This document shows, piece by piece, positions 43,631 through 53,603 of a stretch of DNA of 64,000 nucleotides. The DNA is taken from assembly GCF_005885675.1 (NCBI RefSeq), contig NZ_VANR01000002.1, positions 310,001 to 374,000 of the forward strand, given 5' to 3'. Below the pieces are notes generated by a model, which saw only the letters and a program-made list of their open reading frames with translations, searched no databases and was not told the origin of the DNA. The position numbers and the translations under genes are program-made. The stretch's first letter is position 1, and the number at the start of each line of letters is the position of its first letter. Origin of the DNA: Polaribacter aestuariivivens. Its GTDB lineage: Bacteria > Bacteroidota > Bacteroidia > Flavobacteriales > Flavobacteriaceae.

Positions 43631-44461
43631 TTATTGATTTCCTAAAATAATTGGCAATCCATCTTTACCAGAACCAATAACAATTACTTTACTATTTGGT
43701 GACTTAGATAACTCTAAAGTTGCATCAATACCTTTTTCTTGTAATATTTTTTCAGTTAAAGATGCACTTAAAATTTTGTTTGCAACAGCTTTACCTTCTG
43801 CATCAATTTTTTGTCTTTCTGCTTCTTTTTTAGCTTTTGACAGTCTAAATTCATATTCTAAAGATTCTTGCTCTTGCTTTAATTTTGTTTCAATTGCAAT
43901 TCTAATTGTACTTGGTAGTTTTACATCTTCAACCAAAACTCTTTTTACGGATAAGTATTGATCTTTTAAAACGTTTTGAACTTCGTCTAATATTTCTTGC
44001 TCAATCACGTCTCTTTTAGATGAATACAATTGCTCTGGTGTATAACGTCCAAAAATACTTCTTGCTGCTGCATTAATTGCTGGATCTAATAATTCACGTT
44101 CGTAATCTTCTCCTTTTGTTTTAATTAACAATCCTAAATTTGAAAATTCTGGTTCATACCAAATAGTTCCACTTACTTTAACTTCTAAACCGTTTACAGA
44201 AAGTACGTTCATTTCATCTGTAATAGATTGTTGTCGTACTTTTCTTACAATCATTCTGTTCCAAGGAGCTACAATATGAAATCCTTCGCCATATGTTTTT
44301 TCGGTATTAACTCCATCACCTAATGTTTCAAAAATAACGCCTCCTTCTCCTGGACCAATTGTAACTGTGGACTTAGAAAATAAAATAATTAATAAAACTG
44401 CTGCTATAATAAATAATACTCCACCTTTAGGAAAATTAATTTCAGGTTGTCTTGTTGCCAT
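43631..44461 (-). CDS. Prohibitin/SPFH family membrane protein
   Basis: 276 residues. One N-terminal membrane helix (about 13-30), then the SPFH (band 7) domain (about 35-190) and a Glu/Lys/Ala-rich coiled coil (about 185-235). It matches bacterial prohibitins that form large membrane-anchored rings. The start has a complete promoter just upstream and the gene is monocistronic. Confidence 0.93.
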   Translation of the reverse strand: MATRQPEINFPKGGVLFIIAAVLLIILFSKSTVTIGPGEGGVIFETLGDGVNTEKTYGEGFHIVAPWNRMIVRKVRQQSITDEMNVLSVNGLEVKVSGTIWYEPEFSNLGLLIKTKGEDYERELLDPAINAAARSIFGRYTPEQLYSSKRDVIEQEILDEVQNVLKDQYLSVKRVLVEDVKLPSTIRIAIETKLKQEQESLEYEFRLSKAKKEAERQKIDAEGKAVANKILSASLTEKILQEKGIDATLELSKSPNSKVIVIGSGKDGLPIILGNQ

Positions 44462-44483
44462 TGTTTTTATATTTAAATTTTAT

Positions 44484-44514
44484 CAAATTTACGATTTAAA
44501 CTTGTCAAACACAA
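44484..44514 (-). promoter_or_regulatory. Promoter of the prohibitin gene
   Basis: Minus strand TTG (44514-44512), 20-nt spacer, TAAATTTG (44491-44484), 23 nt before the start. Confidence 0.62.
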
Positions 44515-44647
44515 TGTATATACTCACAATATTTAAAAGAGCTTAAAAGCTTTAAATATGAATTAATATGAAATATAAAACAATTACGAATTCTCTAATT
44601 TTTATAAATTTTGATTCAGCAAAAGGATGTAACAAATTTATTTTAAA

Positions 44648-46675
44648 TTAAATTTTTCCGTAATATTTTCTAATAAACCATTCTGTAGTTAGTAAGCCAA
44701 TTATAAAAAACAAAATCCATTTCCAATCAATTAAATTTTCTTCTTTAGCTACAGATTTTTGTGTTGTAAAATATTTTTTGTTTGATAATAAATCTTCTGA
44801 AAGAGTTGTCATTTGATTTTTGAAATACAACTTACCTCCTGTTTTATCAGCTAATTTAGCAAGTTTTTGAACATTTGCATTTGTAAATTGCTCTTCAACT
44901 TGGTAATTTGTTATTTTAAATTCACCATATTTTGATACGTTTTGCCCCATAACTGTAACCTTATAGCTGTAATCTCCTGATGGCAAACTTTCAATTGTTG
45001 TTTGGTATGATTTATTGATTAAAGAAAAAGGAAGCTTTGTCACTTTTTTAGTTTCTTTATTAGTAATTGTAACCTCTAAAGAAGCTCTATCATCAAAAAT
45101 GTAATTTTTATCAACATAAAAAGCAGAAATATTAATATTTGAATTTGCTGGATATAAATTTTCGACATTTACTTCTAAACGGTTTCTTTTTTTCTTTGAT
45201 GCTAGATATTGCACAATGTTTCCAATAAATTGATCAAAATCTTGAAAAGAATTGGTACTTATGAAACTCGATGATCGCCATTTCCATACTCCTTCTCCAA
45301 ATAAAACGGCTGTTTTTTGATTGTTCTGTTCTAAAACAGAAAGTAATGGTTGTTGAATTTGAACTCCATTAATATTTTGTAACAGTAAATCTTGATGATC
45401 TTTTGAAAAACTAATTTCACCAAATTTATCTTTTAACGGTGGAAAATCATTGAAACCAATATCTTTTTGGAAAAAAGTTAAGAATGATTCATTATAATTA
45501 GCCCCATAATTTTCAGTTTGATTAATCACTTTTTTTGAAAACCCTAACTGTTTTTTATTTAAAAAATTCCAATCTGTATTTACTCCAGACATCACTAAAA
45601 AATTAGAATTATTTTCAATAACTTGATTTAAAATAGCATTAAAGCTATTGTTTGGTTGGTACAACACAATTAATTGATAATCATTAATTTGATTATTAAA
45701 TTTATCAATATATTGAATATCTACAGAGCGTTGCTTATTACTTTCTATTGCTTTTTTTAACGTACCAATATCTGGGTGTAAAACCGACGTTAAAATGAGT
45801 ACTTTTGTTTGTTCATTAATTACTTCAATAGAAAAGCTTTTGGAATTATTTTTAGTGTTTTTTTCACCATCAATTTTTTGAATATTTGCAGTGTAATAAT
45901 TTACACCTTCTTTAATTGACGTTAAATTAGTTGTGATTGTTTTAGAGTTTTCTACTTTAGAAAATGTAATATTTTCAGAAAAAACAGTTTTACCATTACC
46001 AAAAATCGAAAATCTACTTTTTACAGTTTCTTCTCCTTCATAATTCAGAATTACTTCTACAGGAAATTTATTTTTGATATAACTAAACTTATTTACGTTT
46101 AACTGCGTTATTTTTAAATCTTTGTATTTGGTTGTATCTCCAACAACAACAGGATAAATAGATTGTTTAGAATTTGTATATTCATAATCGTTTCCAATAG
46201 TTTGGTTTCCATCGGAAATAATAACTATAGGAGCATTTTTATCTTTATTTAAGTCATTTACAGATGAAATTGCAGCATAAATGTTGGTATCAGTATTATT
46301 AAATGAAAGTGAATCTAGAACATTCAATTGACTTCCGAAAGAAAAAGTTTCTACATCAAACTTTGAATTCAATTCTTTGTTATTGGTAATATTACTGAGT
46401 AATTCTTTTACAGTTTCATTCTCTTTAAAAAAAGAAACTGATTTAGAGTTATCTACCAAAACTGTTAGTGTTGGTTTTGTATTTACTAAAGTCGTTTTTT
46501 CAATTGTAGGATTGATAAATAATAATAGTAGCAAAAAAAAACTCAATGCTTTTAGTACAAAAAGTAAAATAGTAACTTTTCTTCTGTTTTTTGCTTTATA
46601 ATAATATTGAAAATACGCTACTGATATAGCTAATAATAAGGCAATTATGATGTATAAAAGTGTTGTTGTTTGCAA
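44648..46675 (-). CDS. VWA-domain membrane protein
   Basis: 675 residues. Two N-terminal membrane helices (about 4-24 and 36-56) are followed by a von Willebrand A-like domain with the metal-site motif DNSKS (near 74) and VVIISDGNQT. Several beta-rich extracytoplasmic domains follow, and a C-terminal membrane helix (about 652-670, WKWILFFIIGLLTTEWF). The layout resembles BatA/BatB relatives of Bacteroidota. It is probably a cell-envelope protein binding a partner through its VWA site. Single gene. Confidence 0.85.
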   Translation of the reverse strand: MQTTTLLYIIIALLLAISVAYFQYYYKAKNRRKVTILLFVLKALSFFLLLLLFINPTIEKTTLVNTKPTLTVLVDNSKSVSFFKENETVKELLSNITNNKELNSKFDVETFSFGSQLNVLDSLSFNNTDTNIYAAISSVNDLNKDKNAPIVIISDGNQTIGNDYEYTNSKQSIYPVVVGDTTKYKDLKITQLNVNKFSYIKNKFPVEVILNYEGEETVKSRFSIFGNGKTVFSENITFSKVENSKTITTNLTSIKEGVNYYTANIQKIDGEKNTKNNSKSFSIEVINEQTKVLILTSVLHPDIGTLKKAIESNKQRSVDIQYIDKFNNQINDYQLIVLYQPNNSFNAILNQVIENNSNFLVMSGVNTDWNFLNKKQLGFSKKVINQTENYGANYNESFLTFFQKDIGFNDFPPLKDKFGEISFSKDHQDLLLQNINGVQIQQPLLSVLEQNNQKTAVLFGEGVWKWRSSSFISTNSFQDFDQFIGNIVQYLASKKKRNRLEVNVENLYPANSNINISAFYVDKNYIFDDRASLEVTITNKETKKVTKLPFSLINKSYQTTIESLPSGDYSYKVTVMGQNVSKYGEFKITNYQVEEQFTNANVQKLAKLADKTGGKLYFKNQMTTLSEDLLSNKKYFTTQKSVAKEENLIDWKWILFFIIGLLTTEWFIRKYYGKI

Positions 46676-46721
46676 TGATTTTTATTTATATGGAAAGATA
46701 TAAATAACTATCTTAAAAAAG

Positions 46722-46753
46722 AAAACCTGTAACAAGAATTTGTTACAGGTTTT
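46722..46753 (-). terminator. Terminator of fabG
   Basis: 13-bp perfect stem AAAACCTGTAACA/TGTTACAGGTTTT with a 6-nt loop. Confidence 0.82.
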
Positions 46754-46807
46754 AAAAATTTTTAGTTAAAATTCTAAAAGAGATATAGATTTTAAATAAC
46801 TTGTTTT

Positions 46808-47554
46808 CTAAGTTAACATTCCTCCGTCTACAGAAAGTGTTTGACCAGTGATGTAAGCGCTCATATCAGATGCTAAAAATACACATGCATTTGCAATATC
46901 TATAGGCTGTCCTCCTCTTTTTAAAGGAATTCCATCTCTCCAAGATTGTACAGTTGCTTCATCTAATTTTGCTGTCATTTCGGTTTCAATAAAACCTGGA
47001 GCAATTACATTGCTTCTTACGTTTCTAGAACCTAACTCTAAAGCTACAGACTTAGAAAAACCTACAATACCTGCTTTAGACGCAGCATAATTTGCTTGTC
47101 CCGCATTTCCTTTTAAACCAACTACAGAACTCATGTTTATAATTGAACCACTTCGTTGTTTCATCATTGGTCTAATTACAGCTTTTGTTAAATTAAAAAC
47201 TGATTTCAAGTTTACTTCGATAACTTTATCAAAATCTTCTTCAGAAATACGCATTAACAAGTTATCTTTTGTGATACCCGCGTTGTTTACCAAAATATCA
47301 ATAGTTCCGAATTCTTTTTGAACTTCTTTCGCTAATTCTTGTGCTGCATCAAAATTTGCTGCATTAGATTGATATCCTTTTGCAGAAACTCCGTAAGATT
47401 TTAATTCATCCTCTAACTCGTTTGCAGCTTCTACTGAAGAGCTATAGGTAAATGCAACATTTGCACCTTGTTTTGCAAATTCTACTGCAATTCCACGACC
47501 TATTCCTCTTGTTGCACCCGTAATAATTGCTGATTTATTTTCTAATAATTTCAT
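46808..47554 (-). CDS. fabG: 3-oxoacyl-[ACP] reductase FabG
   Basis: 248 residues. Short-chain dehydrogenase: NADPH loop TGATRGIG, NNAG, catalytic Ser in MSSVVG, Tyr and Lys in YAASKAG, then NVIAPGFIETEMT. It reduces 3-oxoacyl-ACP in fatty acid synthesis. Not adjacent to other fab genes. Between it and sucD lies a large hairpin that terminates sucD. Confidence 0.96.
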   Translation of the reverse strand: MKLLENKSAIITGATRGIGRGIAVEFAKQGANVAFTYSSSVEAANELEDELKSYGVSAKGYQSNAANFDAAQELAKEVQKEFGTIDILVNNAGITKDNLLMRISEEDFDKVIEVNLKSVFNLTKAVIRPMMKQRSGSIINMSSVVGLKGNAGQANYAASKAGIVGFSKSVALELGSRNVRSNVIAPGFIETEMTAKLDEATVQSWRDGIPLKRGGQPIDIANACVFLASDMSAYITGQTLSVDGGMLT

Positions 47555-47575
47555 ATTCTGTTTTTAGTTGATGTT

Positions 47576-47583
47576 CAAATATA
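47576..47583 (-). promoter_or_regulatory. -7 element of fabG
   Basis: Minus strand TATATTTG, 22 nt upstream of the start; overlaps the U run of the sucD terminator; no TTG partner. Confidence 0.4.
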
Positions 47584-47633
47584 AAAAAGAAATTCCTGAA
47601 ATATTGGAGTAAACTCAATATAAACAGGAATTT
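47584..47633 (-). terminator. Long two-part terminator hairpin after sucD
   Basis: Outer stem AAATTCCTG/CAGGAATTT, inner stem ATATTG(g)AGT/ACTCAATAT, 44 nt in all, with a U run in the minus transcript. Confidence 0.85.
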
Positions 47634-47661
47634 ATATATTATGATGTTTTAAAATAGCGTA

Positions 47662-48534
47662 TTATTTTAAAACACTTGCTACCATTTCTCCAATTTTAGC
47701 TGGTGAACTCACTACGTGAACTCCATTTTCTGCTAAAATTTTCATTTTTGCTTGTGCTGTATCATCTGCTCCACCAACAATTGCTCCTGCATGCCCCATT
47801 GTTCTTCCTGCAGGTGCTGTTTGTCCTGCAATAAAACCAACCACTGGTTTTCTATTTCCATCTGCTTTAATCCATTGCGCTGCTTCTGCCTCTAAATTAC
47901 CACCAATTTCACCAATCATAACAATAGCTTCAGTTTCTGGGTCATTCATTAACAATTCTACAGCTTCCTTTGTGGTAGTTCCAATAATTGGATCTCCACC
48001 AATACCAATTGCTGTTGTAATTCCAAAACCTTGTTTTACAACTTGATCTGCAGCTTCATAAGTTAAAGTTCCTGATTTAGAAACAATACCAACTTTTCCT
48101 TTTTTAAAGATAAAACCTGGCATAATACCAACTTTAGCTTCGTCTGGAGTAATAACTCCTGGACAGTTAGGTCCAACCAATCTACAATCTTTATTTGCTA
48201 TGTATGCTTTTACTTTTACCATATCTGCAGTAGGAATTCCTTCTGTAATACAAATAATTACTTTGATTCCTGCATCAGCAGATTCCATAATTGCATCTGC
48301 TGCAAAAGCTGGTGGTACAAAAATAATTGAAGTATCAGCTCCTACTTTATCTACAGATTCTTTTACTGTATTAAAAACTGGTTTTCCTAAATGTTCTTGA
48401 CCTCCTTTTCCTGGTGTAACACCTCCAACAACATTGGTTCCGTAATCGATCATTTGACCAGCGTGAAAAGTTCCTTCACTACCTGTAAAACCTTGAACAA
48501 TAATTTTTGAATTCTTATTTACTAAAACACTCAT
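47662..48534 (-). CDS. sucD: Succinate-CoA ligase alpha subunit
   Basis: 290 residues. CoA-binding N-terminal domain ([17 protein letters not shown]), [13 protein letters not shown], and the phosphorylated histidine in [13 protein letters not shown] cycle enzyme; the beta subunit gene sucC is not in the window. It lies at the end of the lipid A block in the same direction, with its own -7 element. Confidence 0.97.
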   Translation of the reverse strand: MSVLVNKNSKIIVQGFTGSEGTFHAGQMIDYGTNVVGGVTPGKGGQEHLGKPVFNTVKESVDKVGADTSIIFVPPAFAADAIMESADAGIKVIICITEGIPTADMVKVKAYIANKDCRLVGPNCPGVITPDEAKVGIMPGFIFKKGKVGIVSKSGTLTYEAADQVVKQGFGITTAIGIGGDPIIGTTTKEAVELLMNDPETEAIVMIGEIGGNLEAEAAQWIKADGNRKPVVGFIAGQTAPAGRTMGHAGAIVGGADDTAQAKMKILAENGVHVVSSPAKIGEMVASVLK

Positions 48535-48613
48535 TGGTTTGTTTTTTAGCCCATTTTATTTTAACATTTTTCTAAAAAGTAAATAAAATAGAGTTTGATT
48601 TTATTTTATGTTG

Positions 48614-48621
48614 CAAAAATA
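48614..48621 (-). promoter_or_regulatory. -7 element of sucD
   Basis: Minus strand TATTTTTG; 80 nt before the start; no TTG partner. Confidence 0.38.
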
Positions 48622-48693
48622 GTTTATTGATTGTTTTTAAAAAAGAAAATATACTTTTTCTTATTAGTAGATATCTATAAAAAAAGTTAAATT

Positions 48694-49623
48694 TTAACTA
48701 TTTTCTTTTCTGTCTTTTAAAAACCGTTTTATTTCTGCTAATTCCTTTAATTTTTCTCTTGATTCTGAAATTGGTGTTCCAAAATAACTTTTTCCTCCTG
48801 CTACAGATTTTGTAACCCCTGTTTGGCCTAAAATAATGGCTCCTTTTCCAATGGTAATTCCACTATTGGTACCAACTTGTCCCCAAATGGTAACTTCATC
48901 TTCAATGATTACACACCCTGCAATTCCTGTTTGTGATGCGATTAAGCATTTTTTTCCGATAACAGTATCGTGACCAACATGTACTTGATTGTCTATTTTT
49001 GTTCCTTCTCCAATAGTTGTATCTCCTGTAACTCCTTTATCTATAGTACAAGAAGCTCCTAAATCTACATTGTCTTTTAGAACAACTCTTCCTCCAGAAA
49101 TTAATTTATCAAAACCAGTTGGCCTGTTTTTATAATAAAAAGCGTCTGCTCCTAAAACTGTGTTTGCATGGATTGTTACATTGTTTCCAATTACTGAATT
49201 ATCATAAATGGTTACATTAGGATGTATTACACAGTTTTTACCAATTGTTACATTGTTTCCTATAAATACGTTTGGTTGAACCACTGTTCCATCTCCAATA
49301 ATAGCTGTTTCTGAAATACTTACTTTCGAAGCTATAAAAGGATTGAAATGTTTGGTAAGTTTATTAAAATCACGAAATGGATCATCAGAAATTAATAAAG
49401 ATTTTCCTTCTGGACAGTCTACTTTTTTATTGATTAAAATTGTAGTTGCAGCAGATTCTAGTGCTTTGTCATAATACTTTGGATGATCTACAAAAACAAT
49501 ATCTCCTTTTTCTACAACGTGAATTTCGTTAATTCCAAGAATTTCAAAATTTTTATCACCAACAAAATCAATATTTAAAATTGAAGCTATTTGCTGAAGA
49601 GTCTGTGGTTTTTTAAACTTCAT
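48694..49623 (-). CDS. Second LpxD-like UDP-3-O-acylglucosamine N-acyltransferase
   Basis: 309 residues. N-terminal uridine-binding LpxD domain, then left-handed beta helix made of hexapeptide repeats, with the catalytic His in VHVGHDTVIG. It is a paralogue of the lpxD at 52521-53558 but shorter and diverged. Both retain the histidine. It may acylate a different substrate or with another chain length. It is located after efp, as in many Bacteroidota. Confidence 0.88.
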   Translation of the reverse strand: MKFKKPQTLQQIASILNIDFVGDKNFEILGINEIHVVEKGDIVFVDHPKYYDKALESAATTILINKKVDCPEGKSLLISDDPFRDFNKLTKHFNPFIASKVSISETAIIGDGTVVQPNVFIGNNVTIGKNCVIHPNVTIYDNSVIGNNVTIHANTVLGADAFYYKNRPTGFDKLISGGRVVLKDNVDLGASCTIDKGVTGDTTIGEGTKIDNQVHVGHDTVIGKKCLIASQTGIAGCVIIEDEVTIWGQVGTNSGITIGKGAIILGQTGVTKSVAGGKSYFGTPISESREKLKELAEIKRFLKDRKENS

Positions 49624-49638
49624 TCTTATTTTAGTAGG

Positions 49639-49708
49639 CAGTATTCAGTTTACAGTATTCAGTTAACGAGTTTGTATAAAAACTGCAAACTGTAGATTGA
49701 ATATTGCT
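49639..49708. repeat. Intergenic CAGT-type palindromic element
   Basis: Two 14-nt tandem units beginning CAGTATTCAGTT (49639, 49653) are followed after a short spacer by a diverged inverted copy (about 49683-49708). A related sequence, CAGTTTTCAGTATCAGTTAA, occurs at 56573. It looks like a dispersed non-coding element. Confidence 0.5.
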
Positions 49709-49714
49709 AACTTT

Positions 49715-50281
49715 TTACTCTTTAATACGTTCTTGATAAGTACCTTTTGTAGTTTCTACTTTAATTTTATCACCTTCATTTATAAACAAAGGTACATTTA
49801 CAGTAGCACCAGTTTCAACAGTAGCTGGTTTAGTTGCGTTTGTTGCTGTATTTCCTTTTACACCAGGTTCTGTAGCGGTTACTTCTAAAATTACACTTGA
49901 GGGCATTTCTACAGAAAGTGGCATATTGTCTTCAGAATTAATAATAATGGTTACTACTTCACCTTCTTTCATTAATTCTGGCGTATCTAAAGCTGCTTCT
50001 AATAAACGAATTTGAGTATAATCTGCCTCATTCATAAAGTGATAGAATTCATCATCATGATATAAAAATTGAAATTTGTGAGTTTCTACACGTACATCAT
50101 CAATTTTTCTTCCAGCTGGAAATGTATTATCAATCACTTTTCCATTGGTAACACTTTTTAATTTTGTTCTAACAAAAGCAGGTCCTTTTCCTGGTTTAAC
50201 GTGTAAAAATTCTACAATTTTATATATATCATTATTATATCTTATACATAATCCGTTTCTAATATCTGATGTTGTTGCCAT
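49715..50281 (-). CDS. efp: Elongation factor P
   Basis: 188 residues. Three beta-barrel domains; the loop HVKPGKGPAF carries the lysine (Lys32) modified in some bacteria. It relieves ribosome stalling at proline runs. Placed between lpxA and the second lpxD, a conserved arrangement. No EpmA-type modifier is present here. Confidence 0.97.
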   Translation of the reverse strand: MATTSDIRNGLCIRYNNDIYKIVEFLHVKPGKGPAFVRTKLKSVTNGKVIDNTFPAGRKIDDVRVETHKFQFLYHDDEFYHFMNEADYTQIRLLEAALDTPELMKEGEVVTIIINSEDNMPLSVEMPSSVILEVTATEPGVKGNTATNATKPATVETGATVNVPLFINEGDKIKVETTKGTYQERIKE

Positions 50282-50341
50282 TTTTTAATATTTTATGCCA
50301 TTAGGTTTTCCCTTTGACTTTTAAATTTTAGTACTTATTTT

Positions 50342-51127
50342 TTAACTCGCGTTGAAATATCCTTTCATAATTCCTCTGTGAGAATCTTTTATAAATTGAA
50401 TAATTTCATCTCTTTCTGGAGTTGCTTCCATTTCCGCTTCAATAATATCTATTGCTTGGGTATAATTGTAATTTTTTTGAAACAAAATTCTGTATATATT
50501 TTGTATCTCTCTAATTTTTTCGGTTGTGTAGCCACGTCTTCTTAATCCTACTGAATTGATACCAACATAAGATAAAGGTTCTCTTGCAGCTTTAACATAA
50601 GGAGGAACATCTTTACGAACTAAAGAACCTCCTGTTACAAAAGCGTGGTTACCAACTGATGCAAATTGATGTACTGCTACCATACCAGCTAAAACAACAT
50701 TATCACCAATTGTTACGTGACCTGCTAATGTAGAATTATTTGAAAAAATACAGTTTTTTCCAACGAAACAATCGTGTGCAACATGGCAATAAGCCATGAT
50801 TAAACAATTATCGCCGATAACAGTTTTCATTCTGTCTGAAGTCCCTCTGTTTATAGTTACACATTCACGAATTGTAACATTGTCACCAATTTCTACAGTA
50901 GTTTCTTCATCATCAAATTTTAAATCTTGTGGAATTCCTGAAATTACTGCTCCAGGAAAAATTCTACAGTTTTTACCAATTCTAGCACCTTCCATGATGG
51001 TTACATTAGAACCTATCCAAGTTCCTGAGCCAATTTCCACATTGTTATGTATTGTTGTAAAAGGCTCTATTACAGCATTTCTAGCTATTTTTGCTTGTGG
51101 ATGAACGTATGCTAAAGGTTGATTCAT
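50342..51127 (-). CDS. lpxA: UDP-N-acetylglucosamine acyltransferase LpxA
   Basis: 261 residues from the ATG at 51127 (MNQPLAYVHPQAKI), the normal LpxA length; a longer frame to 51214 would overlap lpxC-fabZ. Hexapeptide repeat beta helix, catalytic His in AYCHVAHDC, and a helical C-terminal domain. First acylation of lipid A. Begins 2 nt after lpxC-fabZ. Confidence 0.95.
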   Translation of the reverse strand: MNQPLAYVHPQAKIARNAVIEPFTTIHNNVEIGSGTWIGSNVTIMEGARIGKNCRIFPGAVISGIPQDLKFDDEETTVEIGDNVTIRECVTINRGTSDRMKTVIGDNCLIMAYCHVAHDCFVGKNCIFSNNSTLAGHVTIGDNVVLAGMVAVHQFASVGNHAFVTGGSLVRKDVPPYVKAAREPLSYVGINSVGLRRRGYTTEKIREIQNIYRILFQKNYNYTQAIDIIEAEMEATPERDEIIQFIKDSHRGIMKGYFNAS

Positions 51128-51129
51128 AA

Positions 51130-52521
51130 TTATTTCTTTTTGGCTATTTGTGCCATTAATTCTGCTTCTGCAACTAATTTTCCATTCGCGTAAGCATACG
51201 CTTGCATATGGCAAATACCCCTTCTTATTGGAGTAATTAATTCTGCTTTAAATATCAAAGTATCTCCAGGTAATACTTTTTGTTTGAATTTTACATTGTC
51301 CATTTTCATGAAATATGTTAAATAATTTTCTGGATCTGGAACTGTACTTAACACTAAAATACCACCACATTGTGCCATAGCCTCTACCTGTAAAACACCT
51401 GGCATTACTGGAGCTCCTGGAAAATGACCCACAAAGAAATTTTCATTCATGGTTACATTTTTCATTCCAACTACATGTTTATCAGAAAGTTCAATAATTC
51501 TATCAACTAATAAAAATGGAGGTCTGTGAGGTAAGATGTCCATTATTTGATGAATATCTAATAATGGTGGTTGATGTAAGTCGTATTGAGGAACGTTATT
51601 TCTTTTTTCTGTTTTAATAATTTTTGCTAATTTTTTAGCAAAACTTGTGTTTACTAAGTGTCCTGGTTTGTTTGCAATAACTTTACCTCTAATACGAATA
51701 CCTGTTAAAGCTAAATCACCAATAACATCTAGTAATTTATGACGAGCAGCCTCATTTGCCCAATGCAATGTTAAGTTGTCTAAAATTCCGTTTGATTTTA
51801 CAGAAATATCTTCTTTATTAAAAGCTTTCTTTAATTTTTGCATTGTACTGTCAGACAATTCTTTATCTACATATACAATTGCATTGTTTAAATCTCCTCC
51901 TTTTATCAAATCGTTTTCTAATAACATTTCAATTTCATGTAGGAAACTAAAAGTTCTAGCGTCTGCAATTTCTTTCTTAAAGTCTGAAATGTTTTCTAAA
52001 GTAGCATTTTGTGTTCCTAAAATTTTAGTTCCAAAATCTACCATTGTAGTTACTTGATAAGTATCTGATGGCATTAAAATTATTTCGCTTCCAGTAACTT
52101 CATCTTTATAAGAAATGATTTCTTTTACAATATATTCTTCAATATCAGCATCTTGTTCTTCAATTCCTGCTTTTTCTAAAGCTTCAACAAAATATTTTGA
52201 AGAACCATCCATAATTGGTGGTTCAGAAGCATCTATTTCTATTAATAAATTATCTATATCTAAACCAACTGCTGCTGCTAAAACATGCTCTGAAGTTTGA
52301 ATTTGAACTCCATTTTTTTCTAGGTTGGTACCTCTTTGAGTGTTTACAACATACTCTGCTCTTGCCTCAATTGTTGGAGCTCCTTCCAAATCTACTCTAC
52401 TAAAAGCAAAGCCATGATTAATTGGAGCTGGCTTTAAAATCATATTTACAGTATTACCTGTGTGCAACCCTACACCAGATAAACTTACTTCTTTCTGTAT
52501 TGTTTTCTGTTTTTTGCTCAT
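51130..52521 (-). CDS. lpxC/fabZ: Fused LpxC deacetylase and FabZ dehydratase
   Basis: 463 residues. LpxC occupies about 1-305 with zinc ligands in SEHVLAA and HKLLDVIGD. FabZ follows at about 315-463 with HRPPFLLVD and NFFVGHFPGAPVMPGV. The fusion couples lipid A commitment (LpxC) with production of hydroxyacyl-ACP chains (FabZ) and is normal for Bacteroidota. The start overlaps the lpxD stop (TAATG). Confidence 0.97.
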   Translation of the reverse strand: MSKKQKTIQKEVSLSGVGLHTGNTVNMILKPAPINHGFAFSRVDLEGAPTIEARAEYVVNTQRGTNLEKNGVQIQTSEHVLAAAVGLDIDNLLIEIDASEPPIMDGSSKYFVEALEKAGIEEQDADIEEYIVKEIISYKDEVTGSEIILMPSDTYQVTTMVDFGTKILGTQNATLENISDFKKEIADARTFSFLHEIEMLLENDLIKGGDLNNAIVYVDKELSDSTMQKLKKAFNKEDISVKSNGILDNLTLHWANEAARHKLLDVIGDLALTGIRIRGKVIANKPGHLVNTSFAKKLAKIIKTEKRNNVPQYDLHQPPLLDIHQIMDILPHRPPFLLVDRIIELSDKHVVGMKNVTMNENFFVGHFPGAPVMPGVLQVEAMAQCGGILVLSTVPDPENYLTYFMKMDNVKFKQKVLPGDTLIFKAELITPIRRGICHMQAYAYANGKLVAEAELMAQIAKKK

Positions 52522-53558
52522 TACAATTCTTCTTTTTGAGAATTTAATTCTTTTTCTAAATTATTGAGTTTTGTTACTATTGAAGGTAGTTTTTTAAAGT
52601 AAACTGAACTTTTATTATAATCTAAGGCTTTAAATGCTGGTGAACCGTTTAAAATTTCATCATCCTTGATGTTTTTAGAAATTCCTGCTTGTGCTAAAAT
52701 CTTAACGTTGTTTCCTATTTTAAGATGGCCTGCAATACCAACTTGACCACCAAACATACAATTTTCACCTATTTTTGTAGATCCTGCAATTCCTGTTTGA
52801 GATGCAATTACGGTGTTTTTTCCAACTTCTACATTGTGTGCAATCTGTATTTGATTGTCTAATTTAACTCCTTTTCTAATTATTGTTGAACCTAAAGTGG
52901 CTCTATCTATAGTAGATGCTGAACCTATATCTACATTGTCTTCAATAATAACATTTCCTATTTGCGGAATCGCTTTGTATTCTCCTTTTTCATTAGGTGC
53001 AAAACCAAAACCATCTGCTCCAATAACACAACCTGAATGTATTTTACAATTTGTACCAATAACGGTTTCTGAATAAATTTTTACTCCAGCAAAAATGGTA
53101 GTATTATCACCTATAGTTACATTATCTCCAATATAAGAATTTGGATAAATTTTTACATGATCACCTATTTTTACGTTTTCACCTATATATGCAAATGCAC
53201 CAACATATTCATTTTTACCAATTTTAGCAGTTTCTGAAATAAAATGTGGTTGTTCTCTACCTTGCTTATTATTTTTAACTTCGTTATAAAATTCTAATAA
53301 TTTAGAAAAAGATTTGTACGCATTTTCAACTTTAATTAAAGTGGTACTAATTTCTTTTTCTGGAATGAAACTTTTATTTACAATTGCCACAGAAGCATTT
53401 GTAGTGTATAAATACGAATTGTATTTAGGGTTTGATAAAAAAGTTAAAGAGCCTTTTTTACCTTCTTCAATTTTAGATAAAGTAGATACTTCTTCATTTG
53501 GATTTCCCAAAATGTCGCCTTCTAAAATATCTGCTATTTGTTGTGCTGTAAATTTCAT
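52521..53558 (-). CDS. lpxD: UDP-3-O-(3-hydroxyacyl)glucosamine N-acyltransferase LpxD
   Basis: 345 residues from the ATG at 53558 ([10 protein letters not shown]). Uridine-binding domain, hexapeptide repeat helix, catalytic His in [10 protein letters not shown], and C-terminal helical tail. A longer frame begins at a TTG (53567) that is the TTTG of a -7 element, so the ATG is used. Third step of lipid A synthesis. Confidence 0.95.
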   Translation of the reverse strand: MKFTAQQIADILEGDILGNPNEEVSTLSKIEEGKKGSLTFLSNPKYNSYLYTTNASVAIVNKSFIPEKEISTTLIKVENAYKSFSKLLEFYNEVKNNKQGREQPHFISETAKIGKNEYVGAFAYIGENVKIGDHVKIYPNSYIGDNVTIGDNTTIFAGVKIYSETVIGTNCKIHSGCVIGADGFGFAPNEKGEYKAIPQIGNVIIEDNVDIGSASTIDRATLGSTIIRKGVKLDNQIQIAHNVEVGKNTVIASQTGIAGSTKIGENCMFGGQVGIAGHLKIGNNVKILAQAGISKNIKDDEILNGSPAFKALDYNKSSVYFKKLPSIVTKLNNLEKELNSQKEEL

Positions 53559-53564
53559 TAAACG

Positions 53565-53572
53565 CAAAAATA
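53565..53572 (-). promoter_or_regulatory. -7 element before lpxD
   Basis: Minus strand TATTTTTG, 7 nt before the ATG. It would give a nearly leaderless mRNA, so it may be fortuitous. Confidence 0.35.
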
Positions 53573-53603
53573 TAAAAATAATACGGTTTTGTCTAATCTC
53601 ATA

